Assembly: GCA_963843525.1 (NCBI GenBank)
Contig: CAWJKM010000002.1
Span: 434,001 to 498,000, forward strand
Direction: 5' to 3'
DNA: 64,000 bases
From: DATJPR01 sp963843525
Lineage (GTDB): Bacteria > Bacteroidota > Ignavibacteria > UBA10030 > UBA6906
The notes beneath the pieces were generated by a model that worked only from the letters and a program-made list of their open reading frames with translations, made no database searches and was not told the origin of the DNA. The first letter of the stretch is position 1; the number at the start of each line of letters is the position of its first letter. The translations under genes were made by a program, and so were the position numbers. Below, one piece after another: positions 33,841 through 43,547 of this stretch.

Positions 33841-33988
33841 AGGCAGCGGTCCTCCGTTCGACAAGAGGTTCCATCTCGTCCTCAACGTCGCGGTGGGAGG
33901 TGTGTTCCCCGGCTCGCCCGACGCGACAACTGTGTTTCCGCAATACATGATGATTGATTATGTCAGAGTCTATGCAAAGAATCATTGA
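33797..33988 (+). pseudogene. C-terminal part of the GH16 laminarinase, in the +1 frame
   Basis: This frame encodes DSLKWFVDGVKFHVEG, FDKRFHLVLNVAVGGVFPGSPD and MMIDYVRVYAKNH, which are the last conserved strands of GH16 (the 'LNLAVGG' and 'DYVRVY' motifs). It has no start of its own and completes the protein beginning at 33166. The sequence is fully conserved, with no further damage, so the break is recent or artefactual. Confidence 0.7.
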
Positions 33989-34182
33989 CCCGTTTCCCTT
34001 CTGGTTCCTTGCGTCTCCTTCCTTCGCGCTGTGTGCGACGATTGTCGGCCCCCTCAGTGTTCCCTACGCCTCTGAAGACCCGCCGGGGGTTTCCCTCACC
34101 ACGCACACTCACGGCGGGAAAGAATTGAACTACCATCTTGATTTTTATTTTCCGACTTTCACAAATCTCCGGTGAGCGCCAT

Positions 34183-36420
34183 ATGATACGCCGCGGTGCC
34201 CGTGCAATGATTTGCATTCTCCTGTTCTTGTCAGCAACCCGATCCGTCTTTGCGCAAGGAACTGATATGGAAAAAAAGATCGCCGACATCCTCTCCACAA
34301 TGACACTGGAGGAAAAGGTCGGGCAGATGACCGAAGTGACGATCGATGTTGTCTCGCAGGGGACCGACGGCCGGCGTGAACCGCACGAACTCGACCCTGC
34401 CAAGCTCGAGAATGCAATCGTCGGACATCACGTAGGATCCCTCCTGAATGTCGGATACCAGGGGTACACCCTTGATCACTGGACACAGGTGATCACGGCG
34501 ATCCAGGATATGGCGACGAAGAAGACGCGCCTTCATATCCCGATCATATATGGTATCGATGCCATCCACGGCGTGACTTATTCGCTAGGGGCAACGCTCT
34601 TCCCGAAACCGATCAACATGGCGGCCACGTTCAACCGTGATCTCGTGAGACGGGAAGGGGAGATCACGGCATATGAGATGCGCGCCTCAGGAATACCGTG
34701 GAATTACTATCCTGTGCTCGACGTGGGGCGCCAGCCGCTCTGGGCGAGGTTGGAGGAGGGGTTTGGCGAAGATGTCTACCTGACAGCGGAAATGGGAAGG
34801 GCCTATATCGAGGCCCACCAGGGAAGCGATTTGAGTGCAAGGACAAAAGGGGCGACCTGCCTGAAACACTACGTCGGGTATAGTTACCCGATGAGCGGTA
34901 AAGACCGGACTGCCGCGTGGATTTCCGAGCGCATGCTCCGCGAATACTTCCTTCCGCCGTTTGAGGAAGCAGTGAAAGCAGGATGCCCGACGGTCATGGT
35001 GAACTCCGGGGAGGTCGACGGGATTCCGGGCCATGCAAATTATCACCTCCTGACAGAAGTTCTCAAGGGGGAGATGGCGTTCAAAGGATTTGTCGTTTCA
35101 GACTGGGAAGACATTAAGCGGCTTCACACGCGTGACAAAGTGGCCGCGACTCCGAAGGACGCCGTACGCATGGCAGTCATGGCGGGAGTGGATATGAGCA
35201 TGGTGCCGATGGACTACAGCTTCTATGATCTCCTCCTCGAATGTGTGAAAGACGGATCGGTGCCGGAAGAACGGATCAACGATGCCGTCGGCCGTATTCT
35301 CCGCGTGAAGTTCCAGCTGGGACTGTTCGACCGTCCGTATCCCGACCCGTCATTAAAGGCCGGGTTTGGGACCGCCGAACATACTGCGGCGAATCTTGTC
35401 GCCGCTGAAGAGTCGATTGTCCTCGCGAAGAACGCAGGGATCCTTCCGCTTTCGAAGAATGCAAAAGTGCTTGTGACCGGTCCGACGGCGGATTTGCTCT
35501 CCTCGATGAACGGCGGCTGGACCATCACCTGGCAGGGCGACGATGAGGGGCTTTATCCAAAGTCAAAACTCACTCCTCTGAAGGCGATAGAAGCCAAAAT
35601 CGGCACCCGGAACGTGACTTTTGTGCCAGGGTCCTCATTTGACAGCCCGATCAATATCCCTGCGGCGATTGAGGCCGCCAAAGGTGTGGACGCGATCGTG
35701 GTATGTCTGGGCGAAAAATCGTATTGTGAAATACAAGGGAACATCGATGACCTGAGCCTCGACATGGCGCAACGCGACCTCGCTAGTGCGATGATCAGGA
35801 CCGGGAAACCGGTGGTTCTCGTTCTGATCGAAGGCCGCCCGCGAACGATCAACGGGATTGTCGATGAGGCGAAGGGGATCCTGCTGGCCTTCCGGCCGGG
35901 GATGGAGGGCGGGCGTGCCCTGGCAAATATTCTCTTTGGTGATGCGGTCCCTTCGGCAAAGCTGCCGGTGACGTACCCGCGCCATCCCAATGCCCTCATG
36001 TGCTATGACTATAAGTCCCTCGAGGCGGCGAATGAGAACAAGTTCGATCCACAATGGCCGTTCGGGTACGGCCTCTCCTATTCAACCTTTGCCTATAGCA
36101 ACCTCGTTCTCGACCGCTCTCTCATCAAATCAGGCGGATCGTTGAAGGTGTCGGTGTCTGTAAAGAACACCGGCAGGGTCGCCGGCAGCGAAGCCGTCCT
36201 CATGTATATCAATGACAACTACGGATCGATATCGCGTCCGGTCAAACAGCTGAAAGGCTTCCAAAAGATCACCCTGCAGCCCGGCGAGCAGGAGACGGTA
36301 CAGTTCGATATAACTTCCGCCGATCTTTCGTTCATCGGCCTGCAAAACAAACGGATCGTGGAACCGGGGACATTCACGGTGATGGTGGATACGTTGTCGG
36401 CAGGATTCACCCTGGAATAA
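34183..36420 (+). CDS. GH3 beta-glucosidase, second paralogue
   Basis: This enzyme has 745 residues from ATG 34183, which starts the signal peptide ending ATRSVFAQ; an in-frame ATG 45 bases earlier adds non-signal sequence. It has a GH3 N-domain with 'YGIDAIHGVTY', KH motif CLKHYVGYSYPMSG (226-239) and nucleophile Asp307 in FVVSDWED. It has a C-domain (AAEESIVLAKNAGILPL, CLGEKSYCEIQGNIDDL) and a terminal Fn3-like domain. The motifs around KH and the C-domain 'GEKSY' resemble exo-1,3/1,4-beta-glucanases (ExoP/barley ExoI type) more than BglX. It probably works on longer beta-glucan chains than the first paralogue. The 194-bp gap before it contains no supported gene. Confidence 0.86.
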   Translation: MIRRGARAMICILLFLSATRSVFAQGTDMEKKIADILSTMTLEEKVGQMTEVTIDVVSQGTDGRREPHELDPAKLENAIVGHHVGSLLNVGYQGYTLDHWTQVITAIQDMATKKTRLHIPIIYGIDAIHGVTYSLGATLFPKPINMAATFNRDLVRREGEITAYEMRASGIPWNYYPVLDVGRQPLWARLEEGFGEDVYLTAEMGRAYIEAHQGSDLSARTKGATCLKHYVGYSYPMSGKDRTAAWISERMLREYFLPPFEEAVKAGCPTVMVNSGEVDGIPGHANYHLLTEVLKGEMAFKGFVVSDWEDIKRLHTRDKVAATPKDAVRMAVMAGVDMSMVPMDYSFYDLLLECVKDGSVPEERINDAVGRILRVKFQLGLFDRPYPDPSLKAGFGTAEHTAANLVAAEESIVLAKNAGILPLSKNAKVLVTGPTADLLSSMNGGWTITWQGDDEGLYPKSKLTPLKAIEAKIGTRNVTFVPGSSFDSPINIPAAIEAAKGVDAIVVCLGEKSYCEIQGNIDDLSLDMAQRDLASAMIRTGKPVVLVLIEGRPRTINGIVDEAKGILLAFRPGMEGGRALANILFGDAVPSAKLPVTYPRHPNALMCYDYKSLEAANENKFDPQWPFGYGLSYSTFAYSNLVLDRSLIKSGGSLKVSVSVKNTGRVAGSEAVLMYINDNYGSISRPVKQLKGFQKITLQPGEQETVQFDITSADLSFIGLQNKRIVEPGTFTVMVDTLSAGFTLE

Positions 36421-36467
36421 GGGGGAACATTGACATCTCTCAAGATCTAACACGGAGTACGTGACCT

Positions 36468-37922
36468 ATGGCGACTGGACCAGCAGCAGTACCCGGAGGA
36501 AAAAACCTTGCAATCCCGGAGAAGAGCTATGCCTTCGAACTGACCGTTCTTACCTCCCTCTTCTTTATGTGGGGCTTCATTACCTGCCTGAACGATATTC
36601 TCATTCCGCACCTGAAGCGGGCGTTCGATCTGAATTACCTGGAGTCCATGCTTATCCAATTCACTTTCTTCACCGCGTATTTTATCATGTCGCTCCCTTC
36701 CGGGAAGATCGTGGAGAAGATTGGCTATAAGCGGGGCATTGTGATCGGCCTTGCCGCCGCCGGACTTGGCTGTCTGCTTTTCTATCCTGCGGCCGGGACG
36801 AGATCCTATCCGCTGTTCCTCAGCGCGTTCTTCGTCCTTGCGTCGGGCATCACGTTGCTTCAGGTCGCCGCGAATCCTTACGTGGCGATCCTCGGGCCGC
36901 CGAAGACTGCGTCAAGCCGGCTCAATTTGACGCAGGCCTTCAACTCGCTTGGAACAACGATCGCGCCCCTGATCGGGTCCATTCTTATCCTCTCAGCGGC
37001 GTCGCTGACGACGACCGAATTTTCCCAGCTGGCTCCTGATGCGCAGACTGCATACAAGATCGCTGAGGCTTCTTCGGTCCAGGTCCCCTATCTTGCCCTC
37101 ATGGCGGTTCTGTTTGTCATAGCCGCCGTATTTGCCATCGTCAAACTCCCGGCCATCGAAGCCAGTACCACCACGAGCGAAAGCGGAAACGCGTATGATA
37201 CCCTTCACAAGAGCGCGTGGGGCTACAGACATCTCGTTCTCGGTGCAATCGGCATCTTCGTGTATGTCGGGGCCGAAGTGTCGATCGGAAGCTTCCTGGT
37301 GAACTACCTGAGCCAACCGTTTATCGCCGGTCTCAAGGAAGCCGACGCAGGCAAATATGTCTCGCTGTACTGGGGCGGCGCAATGATCGGCCGATTCGTC
37401 GGGTCTATCACCCTTGCCCAATTGAAGGCGGCACGGCGCTACATGCTCATCAGCATTGTTCTCGTTTTTGCAGTCTTTCTCGCGTACTACATCACCCGGG
37501 AGTGGACTGAGACCGGGATCTATCTCGGTTTTGTGCTCGTGAACCTGGTGGCGTTCATCTTCGGCGCTGGAAAGCCGGGTCAGACGCTGGCCTTGCTTTC
37601 ATTCGGAGCGGCAATCCTGGTCGTGTGCACCATGGTCTTTTCGGGGATGCCGGCAATGTGGACGGTGCTGGCGGTCGGGCTCTTTAACTCGATCATGTTT
37701 CCCACAATCTTTACGCTCGCCGTCGAGCAGCTGGGCCGGCATACCGGCGAGGGGTCAGGGATCCTTTGCATGGCGATCGTGGGCGGTGCGTTGATCCCTC
37801 TCCTCCAGGGATTCTTCGCAGACAACATTGGAATTCATCACGCATTCTTCCTGCCGGTCCTGTGCTATATTTATATAGCCTACTACGGGCTCAAGGGACA
37901 TGTGCCGGCGGTGGCGGCGTGA
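36468..37922 (+). CDS. FHS-family MFS sugar transporter (FucP/GluP-like)
   Basis: This 484-residue protein has 12 TM segments. The FHS family signature near the N-terminus reads 'SLFFMWGFITCLNDILIPHLKRAFDL', followed by 'FFTAYFIMSLPSGKIVEKIGYKRGI' and 'LQVAANPYVAILG...SSRLNLTQAFNSLGTTIAPLIG'. These are close to glucose/galactose GluP and fucose FucP H+ symporters. The gene follows the second GH3 by 47 bp. Glucose released by the GH3 enzymes is the natural substrate here. The approximately 20-residue loop after TM6 (EASTTTSESGNAYD) is normal for the family. Confidence 0.88.
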   Translation: MATGPAAVPGGKNLAIPEKSYAFELTVLTSLFFMWGFITCLNDILIPHLKRAFDLNYLESMLIQFTFFTAYFIMSLPSGKIVEKIGYKRGIVIGLAAAGLGCLLFYPAAGTRSYPLFLSAFFVLASGITLLQVAANPYVAILGPPKTASSRLNLTQAFNSLGTTIAPLIGSILILSAASLTTTEFSQLAPDAQTAYKIAEASSVQVPYLALMAVLFVIAAVFAIVKLPAIEASTTTSESGNAYDTLHKSAWGYRHLVLGAIGIFVYVGAEVSIGSFLVNYLSQPFIAGLKEADAGKYVSLYWGGAMIGRFVGSITLAQLKAARRYMLISIVLVFAVFLAYYITREWTETGIYLGFVLVNLVAFIFGAGKPGQTLALLSFGAAILVVCTMVFSGMPAMWTVLAVGLFNSIMFPTIFTLAVEQLGRHTGEGSGILCMAIVGGALIPLLQGFFADNIGIHHAFFLPVLCYIYIAYYGLKGHVPAVAA

Positions 37923-37973
37923 CGGAGAATCCCGGGACTGCGTACATTTCGTAATACACGCTGCTATCCAGAA

Positions 37974-38016
37974 GCAGGCAGGGGGATGCGCAAAGAGCGG
38001 TTGTCCCTCTGCCTGC
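37974..38016 (+). terminator. Probable hairpin terminator after the sugar transporter
   Basis: GCAGGCAGGGGGA and TCCCTCTGCCTGC form a 13-bp stem with one G-T pair around a 17-base loop. Only a weak T-rich stretch (TCTTATT) follows, so termination may be partial. The next gene starts 28 bp later. Confidence 0.5.
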
Positions 38017-38044
38017 GATCTTATTCCGCCGGGATTCCGGTTCC

Positions 38045-41008
38045 ATGTCCCTCCTGAAGAAAATCTTTCCGGGTGCCGTCACTGCGGTCCTCAGTTCACT
38101 GGTTTTCCTGTTCGGAGTATCGGTTGCAGCAGCCCAGAATTTTAGCAACGGCTACTTTTTCTCTCTCCCCGTGACAGACACTTTGAGCCTTCAAAGTCTC
38201 CCTGTCTTTCCCCGGCAGGCCATTGGCTCCGGGGGCTTTGTCAGCATCGATCCTTCCGGACATTTCTCGGTGGAAGGAGAACGCATCCGCTTTTTTGGGA
38301 CAAATTGCGTTGCCGACGGAGCGTTTCCACCGAAAGATCAAGCGTGGTTTGTCGCGGGGCGATTGCGCAAGATGGGATTCAACCTCGTCCGCTTTCACTT
38401 GATGGACAATCCATGGAGCGCAAACGGATCCATTTTTGTCCAGGGGCAGGATACCCGTCATCTCAATTCCTCCTCGCTCGACCGGCTGGACTCCTACCTG
38501 AATGAACTGAAATCAAACGGGATCTATGCGGACATCAACCTCCACGTCGGCCGGACATTCAGGGTCTCCGACGGTGTTCCCGATGCCGATTCGTTGCAGG
38601 AGTATGCGAAGGGCTACACATTTTTCGATCCAATCCTCATCGCTCTCCAGAAGGAATATGCCCGGCAGCTTCTCACTCACCCCAATCCGTACACGGGCCA
38701 TGCCCTGGTTGATGATCCCGTGATGGCCATGGTGGAAATCACGAACGAGAATTCGTTGTACAAAATCTGGAGAGAAAACCGTCTCAAACCCTATGCCGCA
38801 GGTGGGATACTGCCGGTGCGCCACCAGCGTCTTCTGGATTCCTTGTGGCACGCGTATCTCGTCGAACGGTACGGCACGACGACAACGCTCGCCGCTTCAT
38901 GGAGTGCAGGTGCATCGGTGCCGGGAACAGAAGGCATCGTCAACGGATCCTATGAACTTGAGCCGTTTCCCGGCAACTGGTCATTGGAGCAACACTCGCC
39001 GGCCGCAGCCGCAGTGACGCGCGTTGTGAACGACGTGCATTCGGGCTTTCTCGCAGCAAAGTTGTCCGTGACGTCGGCCGATGGGCTCGACTGGCACGTC
39101 CAATGGAAATACGTCGGCCTGTCAATCCTCCAGGATTCGGTCTACGAAGTCCGTTTCGCCGCGCACGCAGATTCTCTTCGAGCCGTAACGGTGACGATCG
39201 TTCAGGATACGAGTCCGTGGGCATGGTACGCCGGGACCACGTTCACTCTGGACACAACCTGGCAGGAGTATTCTTTTGTGTTCCGTGCGCCTGCCACACG
39301 GAAGAACGACGTCCGGATCTCTTTCGGCGCGGGGATATCGAAAGGCATGTACTGGTTCGACGACATATCCTTCAAGCGGGCCGGGGTCGCGGGATTGCTT
39401 TCCGGAGAGTCATTGGAGACCAACCCGCCACGACGAATCGAATTCCGTGAATGTTCCGGGTACACCGATGGGCGTGTCCGCGATATGACACGGTTCATCA
39501 TGAAAATCCAATCGGATTTCTACCGGGACATGAAGAGTTTCCTTGTCGATTCCCTCCACGTCAGGGTCCCTATCGTCGGCACGAACTGGAATTTCGGCGC
39601 GCCGGATCTTGCCGTGCAATCCGGACTCGACTATATCGACAACCATAGCTACTGGGATCATCCCCAGTTCCCTTCCGTGCCCTGGTCGTCGACGGATTGG
39701 TTGATCACCAATGCGCCGATGGTCAAGCAGGCCGATGGTGCGGCAATCGGGCAGCTGATGCAAGGGGCGGCAGTGGTTGGGAAGCCCTACACCATCAGCG
39801 AATACAATCACCCGTTCCCGAATCGTTACCAGTCGGAAGCCCCCCTGTTCCTTGCCTCGTATGGCGCGTACCAGGATGCCGATGCGCTCATGCTGTATGA
39901 CTATAACAGCGGCGCCGACTGGACAAGCGACTTTATAAGCGGCTATTTTGAGACATATCGCAATACGGCACAGATGAGCCTGATACCGTCTGTCGCGTTT
40001 GCATTCCGGAACGGCTTCATTGCCGCGGCGAAAAAGACGTTCGGACTTGAGCTTACCGCGGACGATGTTTTTCTCACCCCCAAACGGGACAACGGCAACT
40101 GGCAGGCATGGACGGTGGTGCCGCCGGCATTACCCCTCGTGGAGGGCGTCCGGACAACAACATTTGAGGCCCCGGTATCGAATTTGTCTCAAGTACCACC
40201 CGCGCCTGCGCCACCGTACCTGTCCGATACGAAAGAACTCCTCTGGGATCCGGCCGGTCTGTTTACGGTTGCATCCCCTCAATTCGTCGGCATAACAGGG
40301 TTTCTGCAGAATTTTTCCGGAGCCACGGCGGGCGATCTTACCCTGATCGACGGTTCAGACCACGCGACACTCACCTGGATTTCCCTCACCGGCCGGTCAC
40401 TCCCGGAATCGAAACAATCTCTCATCACGCTTTCGACGAAAGTACAGAACACAGGAATGGTCTGGGACGGGATCTCGACCATTCACAATGCGTGGGGAAG
40501 TGCTCCGACCGAAATGTATCCGGTCCTTGTTCACCTCAAACTTCACCTCCGGGCAGATTCACTGCATCTTGCTCCTCTCACGCAGCTCGGCGGTATTGGG
40601 ATGGTCACGCGGACGATCCTCCCTGCTGATACGAACACGTTTTTTCTGGATCTCGATCAATCCATTGATCATACGCCCTGGTACGGCATCAACGCGTTTG
40701 GCCAGGGCGTTGTGTCCGGTGTGTCCCCATCCGGAGGGCAGCCGCTTCGGTTTGAGCTCGAGCAGAATTATCCGAACCCGTTCAATCCGTCAACAGTAGT
40801 CAGCGGACAGTTGACAGTAGACAGTAAAGTAAAGCTTGTGATCTACGATGTGTTAGGCAGGCTCGTGGCAACGCTGATCGACCGGGAGCTTCACGCAGGG
40901 AAGTTCTCGTACACCTTTGATGCGCGTGCGCTCTCGAGCGGCGTGTACTTATACCGGCTCGAAGCGGGGGGGAACGTGATGGTGAAGAAAATGACGCTGC
41001 TAAAGTAA
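38045..41008 (+). CDS. GH5-clan (GH-A) endoglycosidase with CBM inserted in the barrel and T9SS sorting domain
   Basis: This 987-residue secreted enzyme has a signal peptide (1-30). A GH-A TIM barrel begins 'GHFSVEGERIRFFGTNCV' (72-89), then LRKMGFNLVRFHLMDN (107-122), ADINLHV and the acid/base E235 in EITNEN. A jelly-roll carbohydrate-binding module (about 298-446, ending MYWFDDISFK) interrupts the barrel. The barrel resumes with 'RVPIVGTNW', 'YIDNHSYWDHP' and nucleophile E586 in YTISEYNHP. A beta-sandwich and a T9SS domain (about 905-987) end the protein. Beta-glucanase or beta-mannanase activity is possible; the family within clan A is uncertain. The 3' sorting-domain linker contains repeat DNA at 40792. 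Confidence 0.75.
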   Translation: MSLLKKIFPGAVTAVLSSLVFLFGVSVAAAQNFSNGYFFSLPVTDTLSLQSLPVFPRQAIGSGGFVSIDPSGHFSVEGERIRFFGTNCVADGAFPPKDQAWFVAGRLRKMGFNLVRFHLMDNPWSANGSIFVQGQDTRHLNSSSLDRLDSYLNELKSNGIYADINLHVGRTFRVSDGVPDADSLQEYAKGYTFFDPILIALQKEYARQLLTHPNPYTGHALVDDPVMAMVEITNENSLYKIWRENRLKPYAAGGILPVRHQRLLDSLWHAYLVERYGTTTTLAASWSAGASVPGTEGIVNGSYELEPFPGNWSLEQHSPAAAAVTRVVNDVHSGFLAAKLSVTSADGLDWHVQWKYVGLSILQDSVYEVRFAAHADSLRAVTVTIVQDTSPWAWYAGTTFTLDTTWQEYSFVFRAPATRKNDVRISFGAGISKGMYWFDDISFKRAGVAGLLSGESLETNPPRRIEFRECSGYTDGRVRDMTRFIMKIQSDFYRDMKSFLVDSLHVRVPIVGTNWNFGAPDLAVQSGLDYIDNHSYWDHPQFPSVPWSSTDWLITNAPMVKQADGAAIGQLMQGAAVVGKPYTISEYNHPFPNRYQSEAPLFLASYGAYQDADALMLYDYNSGADWTSDFISGYFETYRNTAQMSLIPSVAFAFRNGFIAAAKKTFGLELTADDVFLTPKRDNGNWQAWTVVPPALPLVEGVRTTTFEAPVSNLSQVPPAPAPPYLSDTKELLWDPAGLFTVASPQFVGITGFLQNFSGATAGDLTLIDGSDHATLTWISLTGRSLPESKQSLITLSTKVQNTGMVWDGISTIHNAWGSAPTEMYPVLVHLKLHLRADSLHLAPLTQLGGIGMVTRTILPADTNTFFLDLDQSIDHTPWYGINAFGQGVVSGVSPSGGQPLRFELEQNYPNPFNPSTVVSGQLTVDSKVKLVIYDVLGRLVATLIDRELHAGKFSYTFDARALSSGVYLYRLEAGGNVMVKKMTLLK
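40792..40831 (+). repeat. ACAGTAG/TCAGCGG/ACAGTTG/ACAGTAG repeat tract inside the GH5-like sorting domain
   Basis: At least five 7-base units of (A/T)CAGNNG type lie between the NPFNP and VIYDVLGR motifs, read in frame as TVVSGQLTVDSKV. The unit is the same as in the intergenic array at 49018 (GACAGTAGACAGTAA). Confidence 0.65.
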
Positions 41009-41027
41009 ACCACAACGGAGAAAGACC

Positions 41028-43535
41028 ATGACCATGTCCAGAAGCATACGCATCTTCGCGGGGGTTCTTGCGGGGCTCCTCGTGGGGACGTGCATCAGGG
41101 CTCAAAGCCAGATGCCTTCCGGAGCGCCGGATGACCCGAGAATTGAGAAACTCCTTTCCCAGCTCACGCTTGAAGAAAAGATCTCGCTCCTCGGCGGCAC
41201 GGGCTTTGAGACGAAACCCATCCCGCGCCTGGGCATTCCCCCGCTGAACATGACCGACGGCCCCGTCGGCGTGCGGTGGAAAGAGTCCAGCGCGTTTCCC
41301 GTGAGTATTATGATGGCAGCCTCGTGGGATCCTGCCCTTATACAGCAACTGGGCAAGGATCTCGGGCAAGAGGCAAAAGCAAAGGGGCGCCATATGCTTC
41401 TCGGGCCCTGCGTCAATATCCACCGCCAACCGTTCGGCGGGAGAAATTTCGAGAGCTTCGGGGAAGACCCGTATCTGGCGGCCCGGATGGCAACGGCATA
41501 TGTCCGCGGCGTGCAGGAGGAAAAGGTTGTCGCTACGACCAAACACTACGCCTGCAACAATCAGGAGACCGAACGCGATTTTACGAATGTGACCGTTTCC
41601 GAACGTGCATTGCGGGAAATCTATCTTCCTGCGTTTGAAGCCGCAGTGAAAGAGGGCGGTTCGATGTCCGTCATGTGTGCCTACAACAAGGTCAACGGAC
41701 TCTGGTGCAGCGAGAATCCACACCTATTGACCGACATCCTTAAGAACGACTGGGGATTCAAGGGGTTTGTTGTGTCGGATTGGGGAGCAGTGCATCACTC
41801 GATCCCGGTGGCGAATGCAGGGCTCGATGTCGAAATGCCGACCGGCGTCTATTTGAATGCCGACAGCCTGCTCCCCGCCATCAAGCGCGGAGAGGTTGCC
41901 GTCTCGACGATCGACGACAAGGTGCGACGCCTCCTGCGGACGATGATCTGGGCAGGGCTCTTCGACGGAGCGCTCAAGGACAGCGGCGCCGTCAACACGG
42001 CTGAACACCGGAAGGTCGCCCTTGATGTTGCGCGCGAAGGTATTGTATTGCTGAAAAACGCTGGGAATATCCTTCCTTTGAACCGTACTGCATTGAAGTC
42101 CCTCGCTGTGATAGGGCCAAATGCAGCATATGCACGGACAGGTGGGGGAGGCAGCTCGAGGGTCAATCCCATTTACGCGGTGTCTCCCCTCGAAGGAATC
42201 AAGGCCAAGCTCGGTGCAACGGTGAATATCCGGTATGCCCCGGGTTGCTCGATCGAAGGGGACCTGTCCCCGGTCGATTCATCCTGGTTGCTCACCGCCG
42301 GTGGACAACCGGCGATCCACGGGCTGAAAGGCGAATACTTCACCAATAGAGATCTTCAAGGACAACCCGCTCTTACCCGGATCGACAAGAGCATCAACTT
42401 CGATTGGGGCGACGAAAGTCCGGACCCATCGATCCCGAACGACAATTTTTCCATCCGCTGGACGGGGAAGCTCGTCGCTCCGCATTCCGGGAAGTATATG
42501 TTCAGCACCATGAGCGATGACGGGGTGCGATTGACCTTCGATGGGAAAGAAGTGATCGATGACTGGACCGACCATGCCTCGCTGACAAACCGGTTTGCCG
42601 TAACACTGGAACAGGGGAAAGAGTACGATCTCCGGATTGAGTATTACGAACACGCCGGCGGCGCAAACATGAAATTCGGCTATGCAAATGCTGATGAGTC
42701 TCTTCAGGCGGATGCCGTGGCGGCCGCAAAAGGTGCAGATGCGGTGATCATTGTCGCCGGACTGGACGATCAGTTCGAAAGTGAGGGGTTCGACCGGAAG
42801 ACCCTCGATCTGCCGGCAGAACAATTGAGCTTGATAAAGGACGTGTGTGCTGTCAATAAGAAAGTGGTGCTAGTGCTCAACACCGGTTCCCCGGTCACCG
42901 TCGAGGGATGGATCGGCGAGGTTCCGGCCCTGGTGGAATCCTGGTACCCCGGTGAAGAGGGTGGGAATGCCCTGGCAGACGTTCTCTTCGGGGATGTGAA
43001 TCCATCAGGGAAGCTCCCGATGACATTTCTCCGTCGCTGGGAAGATTCTCCGGCCTATGGAAATTTCCCGGGAAGCGGAGCCGTCGATTATGCCGAAGGG
43101 ATTTTTGTCGGGTATCGCTTTTTCGACGAAAAGCACCTGCCGGTCTCCTTCCCGTTCGGGTTCGGCCTTTCCTATACGACCTTTGAATTCTCGAATCTCA
43201 AGATTACCCCTCCGACGCAGGGCGATCCTGTTTCTCCTGTTGTACGTGTCGATGTAAAGAACACGGGAACGCGCCCGGGGGCGGAGGTGGCACAGTTGTA
43301 CATCCATCAAGTGAATCCGAGCGTCCCCCGTCCTCCGCAGGAGCTGAAGGGTTTCGCGAAGACCATGCTCAATGCCGGAGAGAAGAAGACTCTGGAGTTT
43401 CAACTTGATCCCCGATCGCTTGCGTTCTACGATAGTGCCAGGGGGAAATGGGTCGTGGAGCCGGGAGTATATGAGATTCTTGTCGGGAATTCATCACGCT
43501 CGATTTTGCAGCGCGGCACATTCACCGTCAAATGA
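41028..43535 (+). CDS. GH3 beta-glucosidase with PA14 insertion, third paralogue
   Basis: This 835-residue enzyme has a signal peptide (about 1-25). Its GH3 N-domain is of the short-loop type (TDGPVGVRW, RNFESFGEDPYL, KHYACNNQE at 172-180, nucleophile Asp251 in FVVSDWGA). The C-domain begins 'VAREGIVLLKNAGNILPL'. A PA14 domain is inserted at about 432-553 (LKGEYFTNRDLQG ... YMFSTMSDDGVRLTFDGKEVID), as in KmBglI-type and plant-type GH3 beta-glucosidases, where it shapes subsite +1. An Fn3-like domain closes the protein. It begins 19 bp after the GH5-like gene and 12 bp before the GH5 cellulase, a tight three-gene operon. Confidence 0.9.
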   Translation: MTMSRSIRIFAGVLAGLLVGTCIRAQSQMPSGAPDDPRIEKLLSQLTLEEKISLLGGTGFETKPIPRLGIPPLNMTDGPVGVRWKESSAFPVSIMMAASWDPALIQQLGKDLGQEAKAKGRHMLLGPCVNIHRQPFGGRNFESFGEDPYLAARMATAYVRGVQEEKVVATTKHYACNNQETERDFTNVTVSERALREIYLPAFEAAVKEGGSMSVMCAYNKVNGLWCSENPHLLTDILKNDWGFKGFVVSDWGAVHHSIPVANAGLDVEMPTGVYLNADSLLPAIKRGEVAVSTIDDKVRRLLRTMIWAGLFDGALKDSGAVNTAEHRKVALDVAREGIVLLKNAGNILPLNRTALKSLAVIGPNAAYARTGGGGSSRVNPIYAVSPLEGIKAKLGATVNIRYAPGCSIEGDLSPVDSSWLLTAGGQPAIHGLKGEYFTNRDLQGQPALTRIDKSINFDWGDESPDPSIPNDNFSIRWTGKLVAPHSGKYMFSTMSDDGVRLTFDGKEVIDDWTDHASLTNRFAVTLEQGKEYDLRIEYYEHAGGANMKFGYANADESLQADAVAAAKGADAVIIVAGLDDQFESEGFDRKTLDLPAEQLSLIKDVCAVNKKVVLVLNTGSPVTVEGWIGEVPALVESWYPGEEGGNALADVLFGDVNPSGKLPMTFLRRWEDSPAYGNFPGSGAVDYAEGIFVGYRFFDEKHLPVSFPFGFGLSYTTFEFSNLKITPPTQGDPVSPVVRVDVKNTGTRPGAEVAQLYIHQVNPSVPRPPQELKGFAKTMLNAGEKKTLEFQLDPRSLAFYDSARGKWVVEPGVYEILVGNSSRSILQRGTFTVK

Positions 43536-43547
43536 CCGGGTCGCACC

